This document shows, one piece after another, positions 1 to 13,941 of a stretch of DNA of 64,000 nucleotides; the first letter of the stretch is position 1; each line of letters begins with the position of its first letter. Where the stretch lies: positions 124,001 to 188,000 of the forward strand of contig JH720380.1 of assembly GCA_000231825.2 (NCBI GenBank), written 5' to 3'. The translations under genes and the position numbers were made by a program. The notes beneath the pieces were generated by a model, which was given only the letters and a program-made list of their open reading frames with translations, ran no database searches and was not told the DNA's origin. This DNA comes from Tetrahymena elliotti 4EA. Taxonomy: Eukaryota; Ciliophora; Oligohymenophorea; Hymenostomatida; Tetrahymenidae.

Positions 1-525
1 GCAGGTCAAGAAAGATACAACTCTGTTTCTAAGTTATATGTTAGAGGAGCTTATGGTGCTTTAATTGTAGCAGACATCAAGGAAGAAGAATCATTATAGA
101 ATACTCTCAAGTGGAAGAAAATGATTGAGGACTCATGTGATCAAAAGAACGGCAAACCAATTCCTATGATCCTTGTTTAAAATAAAGTTGACGAATTGAA
201 AAGTGTAGGACAAATTTAAGACTTCTAAAAGGAAAGTTATTTAAAGAATTTCGCCTAATAAAATGGATTCAATGGAGCCCTTTAAGTTTCTGCAAAAGAT
301 AACACTAATATTCCTGATATTTTCAATATGCTTATTGATGAAATTATTAGCTAAGGTTTCCTCAGCAATTTCGATACTAGTGTTCCTGATAAAAACTACA
401 ATAGACCTGCCAACAATGATAATTATTAAAACCCTCAAAGCACTGCTCCTAAAAAGCTTTAATAAAACGCCTAAACTTCCTCTTCTTCAAAGAAAAGCTC
501 TTCCTCTAATTCTAATTGTTGTTGA
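1..525 (+). CDS. Rab-family small GTPase, Rab32/38-like (3' part)
   Basis: Frame 1 is open from the first base and ends at TGA 523-525 when TAA/TAG are read as Gln, giving 174 residues. It begins inside the G3 switch II motif (AGQERYNS). G4 (NKVD, about residue 60) and G5 (VSAKD) follow at normal spacing. The protein ends SNSNCC, the double-cysteine geranylgeranylation signal of Rab proteins, after a low-complexity Ser/Asn tail. The segments LKWK and NGKPIPMILVQNKVD resemble the Rab32/Rab38 group, which acts in traffic to lysosome-related organelles and mitochondria; the subgroup call is inference. Switch I and the P-loop lie before the window, so the start is unseen. No intron is seen in this part. 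Confidence 0.9.
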
Positions 526-1446
526 AGAATTATTTTTATATTCTATTAATCCATCTAGCTTTTAGTCTTTCAAGAATTTTGTAATGATTTGAAATAAAGT
601 AAAATATATAATTAGTTAGTTAGTTAATTATCATTCAACCATCTGTGTTTTATTACATACAATACCTGATAAGAAAGATAGATTTGTATGATAAGCGTAA
701 TGAAAATTTTATCAAATATAAATGTATATTTTAAGAAGCAAATTATAAAGCTAATAATTAATAAAAAATTTAGCAAATAAAATATAGAGATAGTGCATAC
801 TCATCTAATTAATATGAGAAAGACTTAGGTGTATTATAAATTCATATTTACTTACAAACTTAGCAAAAATCAGAAAATTATTATATATTAATTTATCTTT
901 TATCAGATTTAGCATTATTAAATTATATAAATATTTATTTTATGTCGTTTCTCATTTTAGTATCAAATTATTACCTTTCGCCTTCCATCCATCAATAAAT
1001 ACATCCATCAGTCAATATTCATTCATTTCTTTACTTATTACATCTTTTTTGATCTTCCTTTTAATATCAATAAGCTTTGTTAGGATAAATCAAAACCCAA
1101 GTGTTTAAGATTCGGAAAAAATTCAAATTTCAGTGATTATTATGCTGATATTTTACCAATTAATTTTGACCAGGATCTTCTTTAAAAAGAAATAAATTTT
1201 GAATGATATTATTAAATTAATTTATATTGAATAAAACATACAATTGTATGTATAATTTGTGAATAAACAAGCAAACAAGCTCATTTGATTATTTGATTGA
1301 TTTTATTTATTCTTTTATAAATAGATTTTTAAATTAAAAGAAATAAATATTATATTATTAAAATTAATAAGTATATTATAACCATAACTAAATAAATATA
1401 TTCATTCATTATATTTTTAAGTCTTCATTCAATTTTATTATTTGCT
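526..1446. other. AT-rich spacer between convergent genes
   Basis: Between the stop of the Rab gene and the stop of the NF-YC gene. It contains short TTAG and ATTC simple repeats and no ORF I can support on either strand. It should hold both 3' UTRs. Confidence 0.6.
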
Positions 1447-3131
1447 TCATTCGTTTTGGTGATCATAATACTTTTTAGGTTCTAGTTATTTTACATAAAA
1501 ATATATTTTTAGCATAATTTTAAAAATTACAATTAGGATTTAATTAATAATATGCTGATAAATTACCTTCTTTAACTCCAGGATTATACATATTTTCCAT
1601 CATTCCAATACCTTAATTAATTGGCTACATTTACTGATTGGTGAAGGGGTATTAACCAAACTGTTATTAGAAATGCTATTATGGGACATAAGGAGACTAT
1701 TGCATTTATTACTATTACATTTACTATGTTTGTGCATATGGATTTTATTAACTAATATTGAAACTTATTTAGCTCATAATTTAAACTTAATCAAAAATAT
1801 TACTGGCTTGGAGGGATTCCTTAGCTTAAATTGTTCATAAATTAATTAGAAAGCATTTAGTTTTGATTAATATTCATGCTATTCATTAAATTGTGGTCTT
1901 TCATAAAACTAGCCTGTTGATATAAAAAGAAATAATAAATATAAATATATTTTTTGAATTTTTATAAATACTGGTCCAATAGGGTTCATGCTTGGAAAAG
2001 CTTCTTAGGAGGGTTTTTTGATTTAGTTTGCAGATTTTGAGTCTTCTTTTGGCAAAATATCAATCAAGAAATCAAAAATTTCTGTATTATAAATGCAAGC
2101 AGCTATATCATTTTTCTAATATAAAAATGAATAATTGATATCATAAAAAAAATTTTAATTTTAATAATAGTAAATAAAACATTCTTTTTTTATATTAACA
2201 TTAACATTTAAGATTTGTAAATTTATAAACTATTATTTTAAATCTTTATTTCAATTTTATTTTAATGCTCTTTTTATTACCTAAAGGGTACGACGTTTTC
2301 CTTCTTCAGTGAAAAGCCAGGCACGGTGAGTTAATTCTATAATAAATATTTCACAAGCTTTGGCAAAGAGAACAGGAGCTTCAGCACTGATCATCTATTG
2401 TATTAAAAAATATTATAAAAATTATTTTATCTAAAAAATGTTTCTTTGTTTTGAATGATTAAATAGACGATAATGAATTAATTAATCAAAAATAGAACCA
2501 GATAAATAAAAAATTCAATTTTTTTATATTTTGTGTTTAGGTGGATTATTTAGAATTTTCAAATTTTGTTCATTATCCATTTATTTATTGAAAGATCTTA
2601 AATTAAAATTTACTCTAACATCTTCATCTGACTTCATGATCTTCTTAACTCTAGCTAAGGGAAGTTAATGTGATCTAAAAATTTCAGGATCTATATTTAT
2701 TTCATAATTAATTTTATTATTTGCTAAACCTAATATCTATTTTCTAGATAATCCTTCAATCAAACATTAATATAGAATAACTCTAACTATTCCACTAAAA
2801 TAGAAATACATTTTAGATAATCAATAAATATGTTACCTTTTCCCATTTAATTAATTTCTTCTCTTAAGTCTGCAAATTTATCCTTTAACTTTTTAATGTG
2901 TTCGTGCTAATTGATATCAGACTAAGTTTAAAAATATGATTAGTTTATGCATTTATTTCTAAAAAATGTTAAATATTTAGCATTTTTTGAGTAATTTAAT
3001 CAGTATTTTATCAAATGTAAAAAGTGTTTTACATTAGGATAAGTATCCATTGGTAATAGGTTATCGAAAGCACCGCCGTACATATTTCCCATTCCTGGTT
3101 ATATATATTGCTATTGGGGATTCTATACCAT
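1447..3131 (-). CDS. NF-YC / HAP5 histone-fold transcription factor subunit
   Basis: Eight exons on the minus strand: 3131-3033, 2921-2837, 2690-2614, 2394-2281, 2115-1972, 1913-1804, 1751-1567 and 1481-1447. All introns are GT...AG and the exon lengths sum to 849 nt (282 aa plus TGA). The histone fold runs from [16 protein letters not shown] through [18 protein letters not shown] and EGKRRTLQ to [20 protein letters not shown], the diagnostic pattern of NF-YC. NF-YC pairs with NF-YB, and with NF-YA binds CCAAT boxes; the same fold occurs in related NC2/DPB-type dimers, so the exact complex is inferred. The N-terminal about 60 residues and the Gln/Met-rich C-terminus are ciliate-specific. The start is the first ATG in frame. 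A family alternative is NC2-alpha, but the NDIAA...FDFL helix favours NF-YC. Confidence 0.93.
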
Positions 3132-4806
3132 CTTAGAAATATCAAAAGCAGGTCTAATGTTTATAATAAATAATTCATAAAAATATCTTAAAAACTATTT
3201 TTTTTTAATTTAAAAACATTTTATATGTCCTTAATAATTTGCTAGTAAAAATATTTTAAGATAAAGAATTACTGCATTTTTATAATATCCTAGTTTTTAG
3301 TTTTTAAAATTCTAAAGCTTTTTGATTTGCAAACAATAAGATATTTTTCTTCTTCTTCTTAATTTATTTTTTAATAAAAATAATCAATTGGTAATGAACC
3401 TATTCAGATTAGTCTTATACGTCTATTCAAAAATCAAGCAGAATAACAAACATACGCGCAAACAAGCAAATTAATTTATTATTACAGATATTTACCTAGA
3501 GATTTGTGTCTCAAAATAATAATTATCAAATTTTTAATTTTTTGCTTCGCTCCATTTTATTAATTTTTTAAAATATCTCAAAGACAACAAAAACAGATAA
3601 CTCGTTCATTTTACTCCATTAAAATATTTTAAAATACTAAACCAATTTCAAAGAAATATTTTTCTTAATATTTAAATATAAAACTTCAAAGTTAATTTTC
3701 AATGGTTTTATGTTTAGTTTTGAAAATGATTATTTTTATCAGAATTTTTTTTTATTTTAAATTAAACTAATTAATAATTATTTTTATTATTTTGTTCGAA
3801 ACATTTAAAAAAAATCAAAAATCTTAGTGGTTTTATTTTTCTATTTAATTCAAATAATTAGTTCACAAACCAATAAAATTTATTTATTTTAGACCAAACT
3901 AAAAATACATATTTATTTTTTTTTCAATTAATTTTAGGAATAAAATAATTTTATTTGCCTTTTATATTAAATGTATTATTAAAAAATTTTAGATTACTTA
4001 TTTTTAAAAATTTTGAATTGTGAAAACACTTTTTTAAAAATGAATCATAAATATTCTGTGAGTAAAAAATTATCCTTGTTTTACTAAATTGAGAACACAA
4101 TAAGCATTGAAACAAACAAATCAGCAAAAGTAAAGTAATCCGAAATATATTTTATAAAACAAAATTCAAATTTAAAATAATAAAAATTATTTATTTGATT
4201 CAGAATATGTAGAATGTACCTTTTTATTTTTGCATTAAAGAGCTCATGAATAAAGGAAAATGAGATAAATTTATAATTTATGTGCCTTTTCTTGAGATTG
4301 TTTAATTTTTACGTAAATTTAAGCAAGTTCAGGCAAATATAAATATATTTAAAATAAATTTTGAAAATATTTGAATTTTTGATCATAGATTTTTTATTTG
4401 TAATAGCATCAGAGATAGATTTTACCTTAAATTTGGAGGATAAATACAATATTAATAAATATTGGTTGATAACTATCCATAAAATTTTGAAATTATACAA
4501 AATAATTAAAGTCCAACCATGAAATCAAATAATTTGTTTACATTGATGATAAACAAAGATATTTAAGTATTAACCATAAAAAAGTAAAAAGTTATTATTA
4601 ATATATTATAAGATATTGATTGAGGTAAGTATACATTGCAAACAAATTATCTTTTCTGGCATTTCAAATCTTATTTTGACATTAATAAAAAAGATTAAAA
4701 AATAATTAAACTAATACTAGCAAAATAGGATTAACAAAAAAAGCAAACAGAATATTGAATTTCCTAAATTTAGTTTATTGAAAAGAGAACACATTCATAA
4801 TTTATA
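3132..4806. other. AT-rich spacer between divergent genes
   Basis: This 1.7 kb spacer separates the start of the NF-YC gene (minus) from the start of the Cys-rich gene (plus), so it should carry both promoters. I see no coding exon, tRNA or conserved element. Plus-strand ACCTGC near 3155 lies next to an apparent 3' splice-like TTAG on the minus strand, so an upstream non-coding leader exon of the NF-YC gene is possible. Confidence 0.55.
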
Positions 4807-7800
4807 ATGTTAAAAGGTTTAGGCATATTCAAAATATTAGTTACTTTAATTCTCTTAGTTAAATAATCTTATTCAAGTTGCGATTCAGGTTGTTTAAATT
4901 GTGATTAGTCTACTAGTAAATGTAATAATTGTGTAAATTAAAAAGTTCTTTATAATGGAGCTTGTTTAGATAAATGTCCTCCAAATTTTTTCTCAAATTA
5001 GCTTAATATTTGTCAATAATGCAGTTCGTTATGTAAAACTTGTCAAGGCTCAGCAAATTATTGCACATCTTGTTAATATGCAACTTAATTTTTATATCAA
5101 GGAGGTTGTCTTTAAAATTGCAATTCAAATACAATACCTACTTATGACCCCACTTAGTCTTATTGTGCAGAATGTGATTCAAAATGCAAGACTTGCACAG
5201 CTAATCCAAATAACTGTACTTCTTGCTCAGATAGTAATCACTCTTTGTATTTAGGTACTTGTATATCTAGTTGTCCTGTTGGAACATTCTCATAGTAGAT
5301 TTCTAGTCCATCTGGTAACTATAAATAATGTATTTAATGCTCAAGTAACTGTTAAACTTGCACTTAAAATAACTAATGTAATTTATGTTTACCAGGCTTT
5401 TATCTTACTATTGATGGAACTTAGTGTGTTTCTTAATGCCCAAGTAATCAATACACTGATAATATTTATAGGAGATGTTACATTACTTCCTGTCCTGAAG
5501 GTATGTTTGATGTATCATCTTTAGATAGTAGTCAAAAAGGAGTATAATGTGCAAAAAATTGTCCTAGTGGATATTATATAGATTCAGTGAAAAAAAGATG
5601 TACTTAATGTAGTAGCTAATGTAAAGAATGTACAGGTCCTAGCACAAATGATTGTTTAGGTATAATATATTTATAATATATTATCATTGACTTTTAATTT
5701 CCACATTCAAAAATTTTAAAGAAAATAATGAAAATTCTATTTAAAAATTAGTTTGCCATGGAACATGCTTGACTTGTGCAGGAACTGGTTTTGATTAGTG
5801 TTTGTCATGCACTTAAGACAGAGATTTTTACCAAAAATTTAATTAACCTGTAGGTGAATGTGTATGTAACTATGATACTACGGAAGAACTTTAATAGCAT
5901 TGTGAAAGTAAAAATTTGATTTAATTTATTTAAATAAAAATCTTGTTTGGCTTAATTTTTTTATTATTAATTACATCAAATAAATCTATTATTATATTAA
6001 TTAAATCTAATTTCAAAATAGATTCTAATTAAGCAGAGTCCATCTATAAGGCTTTGACAGGATTGACAATAACTAATTTTGTAGTAGGAATACTAAATAG
6101 TATATTTACTAAAAATTCTATACTGATATTTAGATACATAGATTTTTCTTAAACTTTGTCATATCTTGGATATATTACATACAAATACCCAGTTTAGATG
6201 GATAAAACTTTGAAAATTTATGACCATTTTAATATTGGATATCTTCTTCCCAAGCCTACTGAATTTGCTGACTCAGTTTTAGTTTCTAGTTAAAAGCTGC
6301 AAAATGATCCATATGATTCATAATTGGCCTATAAAGGAAATCCTTTATTTTTTGTCAATAAAAGAGTTCCATTTTTAATCATTAATTGCTTTAGTTATTT
6401 TATGGTTCAGCTAGCATGTCTTCTATTTGTACTTTCTCTTCGTTTCATTGTTTATCCAATAACTAAATCAGATAGAGTTCTAAGGATATCTAAAAAATTA
6501 CCTCATACTCTTCTCATTAATGTATTTATCTTAACATCTCAAGAAATGATTACAGATACTTTTATATAATACACTAATGTTTAATATCAAAGTGGATATG
6601 CGGTGTCTTTAGTGTCAACCATTATGGCTGGATTGTTTACAGTAAAATTCACAATTCAATAGAATATTTTAAATTTTAATCCCTTTATTTCTTTTAAAAA
6701 TAAATAGGTCATCATTTTTATTGGGTTAATATATCTGTTATACAGAACAAAAAGGAAGTTAGATTTAGATTTAGAAATTGAAGTTTTTGATGCAAAAACT
6801 AAGTACGTGAGATAAATAAGAGAGTAAAATGGTATTCCTAGTCACTTTTAACTTGTTATTTTAATGAGAAAAATTATTTTTAGTATTTGTGTAGCATTCC
6901 TATACAGCTATCCTAAAGCTCAAGCTTCAATAATTTTTATAATTCAGATTCTCCTTTTAATCTATTTTATTATAAAGAAACCATTCTAATAATCTAAATA
7001 CCATTATTTAGCTTCTTTCATAGAACTATCTTTTTTGCTTTTCTGTCTAATCATGTTCATTTGTAGTTTCTTAGATGGCACAAGCTTGATAAGTGGAATA
7101 GTAGCATTTGGGGCATTTTTGATAATATTCTAAATAATTATCTGCATTATTGGTTCCTACAATTTCTTTATGCTAGCGTTTTAATTACTAAAGATATAAG
7201 AATAAATAGAAATTTAAGAATTGCATAAGTAATATGAAACAGCCAAAAAATTGGAATAATAAGATAAAAGAAATAAGAAAAATGCTAACAATATATTTAT
7301 TGATTAATCAAATATATTACATGACAATGAAAATAATAGTCCATCCAAATTACTAGGAAAGACTAAAACCATATCTCAAGAAACTGGATTTTAAGGAAGC
7401 ATTTTCTCTTAGTAAAACGTTCCTAATAATAATAATAATTCATTTTTATTTGGAGGGAATACCTCTTACATGTATACTAAGTCTAACTTACATAATGAAT
7501 CTCATATTCTACACAATTAAACTATTTTAGATACAAAAACAGTTGATTAATAACTATCACCTATTAAAGGGTTATAATTAGAGTATTTGAGTTATTCTCA
7601 TAACCCAGAGAGCGAGTAAAGTCCAATTAAAAAAACATAAATGAGAAAATTACTACCACCCCTAATCTAAGACCAAAATATTTTAAATATGTCTAATATT
7701 TTATCAGATCTTTCTAACACAAATTCTACCACTTTCAAAAAATCATCTATTATTTTAAATCCTGTAAAACAAAAGAATAGTGATAACATTACTAAAAAGA

Positions 7801-8225
7801 ATTCAGATTATATCAAAAAGAGAGTAACTCAAATGTAAAATATTGAAGTTTCCTCACCAAGTAATAATGAAGAAACATAAAATAAATAATTGTAAATATA
7901 AGAGATAAATTCTTTTATTGCAGGTAATGCTCCTCCTCCAGATAGTTCAAAAATTTAAGTTACAGCTAGAGATAATGAAAATATTTCATACATAAATCAC
8001 CCAATTTCTAACAATGTCTCTTCAAGATCTGAAACAGTAGTTTTGCAGTAAAAGCAAAGAAACTAGCAATTAGAATTAATTAAAGATGGGGAAGATAGTG
8101 ATGAAAATGAATCTAATAATAATAATTATGCTAGAGCTAACAGCTAATAAAAAAAATAACACATTTTACAGTCTAATTAAAAAAGGCTGTAAAATAATCC
8201 CAAAGAAATAACAATTTTGTCTTGA
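4807..8225 (+). CDS. Cysteine-rich (furin-like repeat) multi-pass membrane protein
   Basis: Two exons, 4807-5659 and 5752-8225, joined at phase 1, encode 1108 aa ending at TGA 8223-8225. Residues 1-22 form a hydrophobic signal peptide (MLKGLGIFKILVTLILLV). Roughly residues 25-360 are dense in spaced cysteines of the type CxxCxxxCxTC and CPxGxY, the furin-like/GFR-type repeats very common in ciliate surface proteins. The second half has about seven to nine hydrophobic segments (for example LFGLIFLLLITS, YFMVQLACLLFVLSL and SIFIIQILLLIYFI). It ends in a long Asn/Ser/Gln-rich hydrophilic tail of more than 300 residues. The layout suggests a cell-surface protein with an extracellular Cys-rich ectodomain and a cytosolic tail. 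Ligand and role are unknown. Confidence 0.88.
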
Positions 8226-8569
8226 TTTATTTAATTTACTTAAATATTTTCAAATTATTCAAAATTCTTTTTCATATTTTGTCTTTCAATTATTTTTTAT
8301 TTACCCATTAAAAACTATTAAATTAAAATTATTCAGTTTTTAGTCAAACATATTATTTTTATTGTGATTAAATAATAATTTAAACCTACAAGTAAATTTA
8401 CTTTAAAAATATATTATTTTCATTTTGGAATGTTTTCATGTAGAATTTTATTCAATTCTCCAAAGTTTTCTAAATTATATAATGATTGGATTTTTAGAAT
8501 ATTTCAATAGCTGTTAATCATATTATTTTTTAGAGAAATTACCATTGTTTTTTTATTTCTATAAACTAC

Positions 8570-8842
8570 ATGACAAAATTGGTAATAAATGAATATGAGT
8601 TTAAGGCTAAATGTAATAGCAAAAATGAGCAACTTAGTTAAATTGAAGGCAGCATTGAAAATCATAAGTAGTTAAAAATAGATGCCAATACTATGGAAAC
8701 TTAAAACAGAACCTCTTATTCACCTAGAAATACTACATTTCAAACCAGGTATGATAGTATTTTAAATCAAGAGTTATTAAAGATGAAGTAAAAGAATGAA
8801 AAAAGAAATTTAGATTTTTTGTGTCATTTTTTGTAAACATGA
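8570..8842 (+). CDS. Small hydrophilic hypothetical protein
   Basis: An ATG-to-TGA frame of 90 codons (MTKLVINEYEFKAKCNSKNE...), rich in Lys, Glu, Asn and Gln and coding-like in composition. Its C-terminal third looks able to form a helix (NQELLKMKQKNEKR). A candidate donor, CCAG|GTATGA near 8748, could turn it into the first exon of something longer. It lies between the Cys-rich gene and the convergent Q/N-rich gene. I do not recognise it; a chance ORF is possible in sequence with so few TGA triplets. Confidence 0.4.
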
Positions 8843-9241
8843 AATAGAAATATTCTTCAAGTTTAATATCAGATAATTTTTCAAATTTTAAATGATAATA
8901 ATGGTTTATATTCTTTGAAGCTAAAAAATGTCAATAAAAATAAATTAGAAATTTATTAATAAATATTGAAAGCAATATTTATTAGAATTTTTTTAATATT
9001 TCAAAATTGTTTGAATGATTTTTCTTAAAATTTAGAAAATTTTAGAAATATCTTTTAATATTTCAAATAGTTTAAATTGAAATTAGATTTTCAGTCTAAA
9101 AAATGGTTAGATTTAAATAAATAGTGTCTAAATAATAAAAAATATTGAAATATGAAATAAAAGCAAGCTCAAAGAGATTGGTAATTAATAAGAAATATAT
9201 AATATATCTATTTACATTAAGAGATTAAATAAAAATAAATT

Positions 9242-12200
9242 TCAATTATTTATGTTGACATTTGAGTTATTTTTTTCATTTATATGACTAGATGATTTTG
9301 AGTTTACTCCAGAATTATTTTAAGAAGCATAATATTTTTGGAGATAAAGATTTTTAGTATTAAAATATTATGCGATTGCTTAGTCCTCATCCTCCTTTTA
9401 ATGTGAATCATTAGTGTTATTTTCATTAGCTTATTACTAGGTTGAATTAATTACATTCTATTAGTTGATATTGTTTTAATTGAAACTAGCATTATTTAGG
9501 ATTTCTACTTTATTTTTCAGATATTCCTCAGTAAGTGACTACACTTCATGTTAGTTATGATTAGATTCTACTTTTTCTTGATTTTAGTCTTATTCGTTTT
9601 CTTATGATTCCCTCGTTCCATTACTTTCACTAATTTCTTTAAATTCAGCTTCAATATCTTCATCTTCATGCTCTATGTTATCTGATTTAGAAAGAGTCTC
9701 ATTTTCAACAAATATTTTTGAATTATCGCTCTTTTAAAACAAATCATGATTTAAATTATTTGTATCATTAACATTCACTTCTAAAACAGCAGAAGAAGAA
9801 TCTAAATTATTACTACTTCTTTTCATCTTATTCGAATTATTTTAGCTAAAATTACTACCATTTTAATTGTTGTCATTATTCTATGTTGTGTTATCTGCTG
9901 ATGATGCCTCTTCGTGAATTACTTAGCTATTATTAATCAAGTATGATCTATTACCTGACTTCTCATTCAATTCTAGGATTAACATTTCATTGTTTATTCC
10001 ATTATTTTTTTATTAATGTATTGAATTATAGTTGTTAGTTATATTTGGAGAAATACTATTGCTTATAGGTATTGTACTTATCCCTTAACTATTACTAGGC
10101 GATCTTATCTCATGATGTTGAGCAGAATTGTGCAAATTCTAACTATTTCTTATATCATATTAATTTAATAAATAATTCATATTTGAGTTGAACTCAAATG
10201 TTTGTATATTTTCTTAATTGTTAGTTTCAAAATAAAGTGGATATTTTTACTAGCCTAAATGTTGTAACTATTACTATTAGATATCATCTTGGTTATCGAT
10301 ATGGTTTTAATTTCTATTTTCTGGAACCTCATTTTAATAAATTTATCCAGGTTGTTGTAATACATTCATTTAAGCAGAGTTTTAATAATCATAATCTTCA
10401 TGTTATTCATTTTCAGAATAGTAGTAGTCTTCTGGCTGGATTTATTAATTTTAAGATAGGCTCCCTCCTCCCATGTATGAGCCTGATCTCATTTCACTTC
10501 CCTATATGTCATCTTATAAGTTATTTTAAATTTATTTTCTTAGAATATAATTAGAAGGATAGATTTAACCATTTTAATTATTTTTTAAGTCACCACCCTA
10601 GGAGTTTTGATAAGCTTTCATAAAATGACTTCTCTCACTATTTGAAATATCTTCATCAAGGTTAGCTGCATATTGTTATTGATTCATCTAAGTTTATGAT
10701 TAAGCTATTTATTATTAAATTATTGGGTATTACTTAGCTTGTTATTGTTCATACTCTTCAGATAATAATAACTAATTCCTATAATCCATCATATTTTTTT
10801 CAGCCATTTACTACTATCTAAAATATTATTCCCCATATGACTTATTTCTCATCCTTAAAAAATTATTGTCTGGGGAATGCTCATTATCTGTTTCATGAGT
10901 ATATAACTTTTGTTGTTGTTACTAAAATTATTGTTATTACTATTGCTACAATTGTTATTGCTACTAGATATAATTCTATGATTTATTTAAAGAATTATCT
11001 AGAGATAGAAGATTCACATATTCAACTTATTAGGCAGGATGGGACTAGAAATTACCATTTGAACTAGAATTTCCAGCATGTGAAAATAATTAATTGAAGT
11101 TAGATATATTTTAGTTTCCACCTATAGAAATTGTTGATGTTGATGTATTAAGATTGTTAGAAAAAGGTATCTGTCTAAAAATAACACTTTCTTTTGCCTT
11201 AAGTAACTCCGTTTTTAAAAGAGCATCTTTAAGCAAATATTCTAAACACTCCTTTTCTTATTGCATTTCATTAAGTTTCTTATTAAGCTCATCAATTAGC
11301 TAGGCATTAAAATCTACAATTTTTAAAATATAAATTTAAACATCACCTTAAATTTTTTATGTTTTAATTAATCTTACTTTTACTGTCACTTCCCTTCTTG
11401 TAGAATTTTTCTATTTGATAAAAAAAGATTTATTAAATATGAAAAAAATATTGAAATAAATGTTTACGTGACAAGAGTTTTTAATATTTAGATTTTTCTA
11501 ATTTTATTTCACCTTCTAATTTCTTGATCAGCTTTGTTTCCTTTTTTATAAAAAAATTAATTTGATTTTAAATTTATTTTTTAAGAATTTACTAATTCTC
11601 TTAGCTTTTTGTATCTAAAAATTTCTTCTTATTATTCTTGCACTTTAGTAAGAAGTATTGAGTTCTCTTTCTCAAGTTTCATTAAGCTTTATCTAATAAC
11701 AATATCTCTATGTTGAAATTTCTCTGTTATTTCTTTAATTTTTTATTCATAAATAATTATTATTTCTTAGTGGAAGTCATTAGGGATATTTTATATAAGA
11801 TCTTAGTAGGTAGTACTTCCAGTAGGGAACTAAGCATTTTCAATATATTGCATCATATTCTCTCTTTCTTTAGCTGACATTAGTTAAATAGAATCTGATT
11901 CTGTGTTAATTGTCATAGGACCCATCTAACTACCTTGAAAGTTATTTTAAATCATCATATTACCTAACTTTTTGTTGCTACTTTAATAATTTGAAGCAGC
12001 TAAATCGTCACCTGGAGATAAAAGTTCTTTAGGATTATTTATATTTTAATTCATATTATATAAAGCTGAATTGTATTAAGAATCTATCTAATTTATATTT
12101 TGATTACAGTTATTGTTTAAATTTGTGCAAGCTTTATCTTCATTTGCTTTAATTTCTTCTTCTTATTTTTAGATGTTTTAATTATCATCTTCATCGTTAG

Positions 12201-13941
12201 TAATAGTTTGAGGTAGCTAGATATGATCATTATCAATAATATTTAAAGGATCTGCTTATCCTTTTGTTTTTAAAATTTATTAGATATTCTAATCTTTTGA
12301 TGAGTTATTTATCATTTTAGAATTGTTCTAGCTTTCAGATTAATAATTTGAAAATTTTTCTTTATATTACAAATATTTTTGCTAAAATGATTCTTCTATT
12401 TTAAGTTGTTCTTGGAATATGCTATTATTTTCAAAATTTCTTGCTTAAAGTTGAGCAGATAAAGAAGACTGATTTATACCTTGTTGTGTTTAGTTTGTAT
12501 TATTACAACTAATTAAATTAGATTGATTGATAAAATTTTAGTTTGAATGAGTTAGGTTAGTATTTTAAATTGAGTTACCTGCCTATGTAGAGCTATTAAG
12601 AAAAGAGTATCCTTACAAACTGTTAGTATTATTTCCACTCTAAAATTAACTATTTTTTCCGTTATTTAGCCCTAGATGAGCATAGTAACTTTACAAATTA
12701 CTTGGCTTGGATGACATTAAGGACATTGTAGGAGAAATACTGCAGTCTATATTTTTATTAGAAGGGCACTAGTTAAATTATTACTATTGTTATTATTAAT
12801 TTTGTTGATATTGCTATTTCATTCTTTATTGTAATAATTACTGTAAAATCTTATTGAGCTATTTATCTTTAATTGAAAATTCTTCTAAATTTTAAGGATT
12901 CTTTTGAATAATTGATGCTAGCCTGTTATTAATAACTTCGCCATTAAAGCTTGAAGTACTTTATTAGCTATTGTTAAACATCATACTTCCTTTTTATTAT
13001 GTAGAATTTTACATTTAAGCTTACTACTAATTCAATAAAAAATTAGGATTAAATTGCTGAGCAGATTTTGTATTTGATTTTTAGCTATTGACTTTATCAT
13101 TAAAAGCAAAATCAATTCTTTTTTAAGTTATATTTGCTGTTGTTTAATTTCCTGATTACAACTGAAGTAAATTTTTGTTAATTCCTCCTTTATTATTATG
13201 AAGACTAGAACTGTTTGTCCTCGAATTAGGAGTTAATGAACGATTGATTCTAGTTAAACTCGAAGAATTCCCTTTTTTTAATGAATTATTTGAATTTGTA
13301 TTTAATTATGTGAGATTCCTTTGTCTTCTTTGCATAGCACTTGACTTAGTTTGATTTAAGTAAGTAACTGAACCTCCTCCTGTTAATAGAGCTGACTACT
13401 ATTATTGCTAAATAGTATATGATTTATTAGCAGAGCTGTTGCTATTGCTATTATTTAACTATTTATTTTCCTTTTCTAAAAGCTTATTAAACTACTTTTA
13501 AATACTTTCTAACTATGCTGACTTTAATTTGATTTATGACCCGCTTTTTTGAGAAGGAGATCTGCTTTTTTTATTTTTTTAAGCAGTTTGAACTATTGGC
13601 GTAACAGTAGATTATGATAGTAAATTCTGTTAGTTTAAATAATTTAAGTGGAGTTAATTAGTTTGTAAGCTGATAATCTACTCTAAGCTCAGCGCGTTTT
13701 GTAAAATTTATTTATTCACTCCTTGATTGAAATTATTATGGCTCATTATTTAAGCATTTTTTTAATTTTAGCTAAATTAAACTGGTTCCTATCCATTCCC
13801 TGAAAAATAATTGGCTTAATTGTAGTTTATCAGGTTAGATGAATTGATTGCGCCTTGCTTTTTTGACTAATCAATAAGCTTTTCTATCTTCTTTTTAGCT
13901 CCTAGCTATTAATAGCTGCTAGAATGGGGTTGCTATTTCAT
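9242..13941 (-). CDS. Large Q/N-rich coiled-coil protein, function unknown
   Basis: The start ATG is at 13941-13939 (MKQQPHSSSYQQLGAKKKIE) and the stop TGA at 9244-9242. The 5' exon 13941-11593 encodes 783 codons of Ser/Asn/Gln-rich sequence, followed from about residue 650 by charged helical sequence (ITEKFQHRDIVIRQSLMKLE). Small introns interrupt the coiled coil: 11592-11541 is well supported (REL|ETKLIKKLEGEIKLEK, phase 0). Further introns lie at about 11467-11411 and 11377-11315, where I could not make the phases agree exactly. The last exon 11314-9242 starts with coiled coil (EMQQEKECLEYLLKD) and continues as a roughly 600-residue polyQ/N, acidic tail. The total is about 1500 aa. A central coiled coil flanked by disordered arms suggests a scaffold or cytoskeletal protein, but no domain is recognisable. 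Confidence 0.8.

Noticed and set aside
263..565. 100-codon standard-code ORF on the plus strand
   Set aside because: Out-of-frame shadow of the Rab gene, whose frame 1 carries G3, G4, G5 and the terminal Cys pair.
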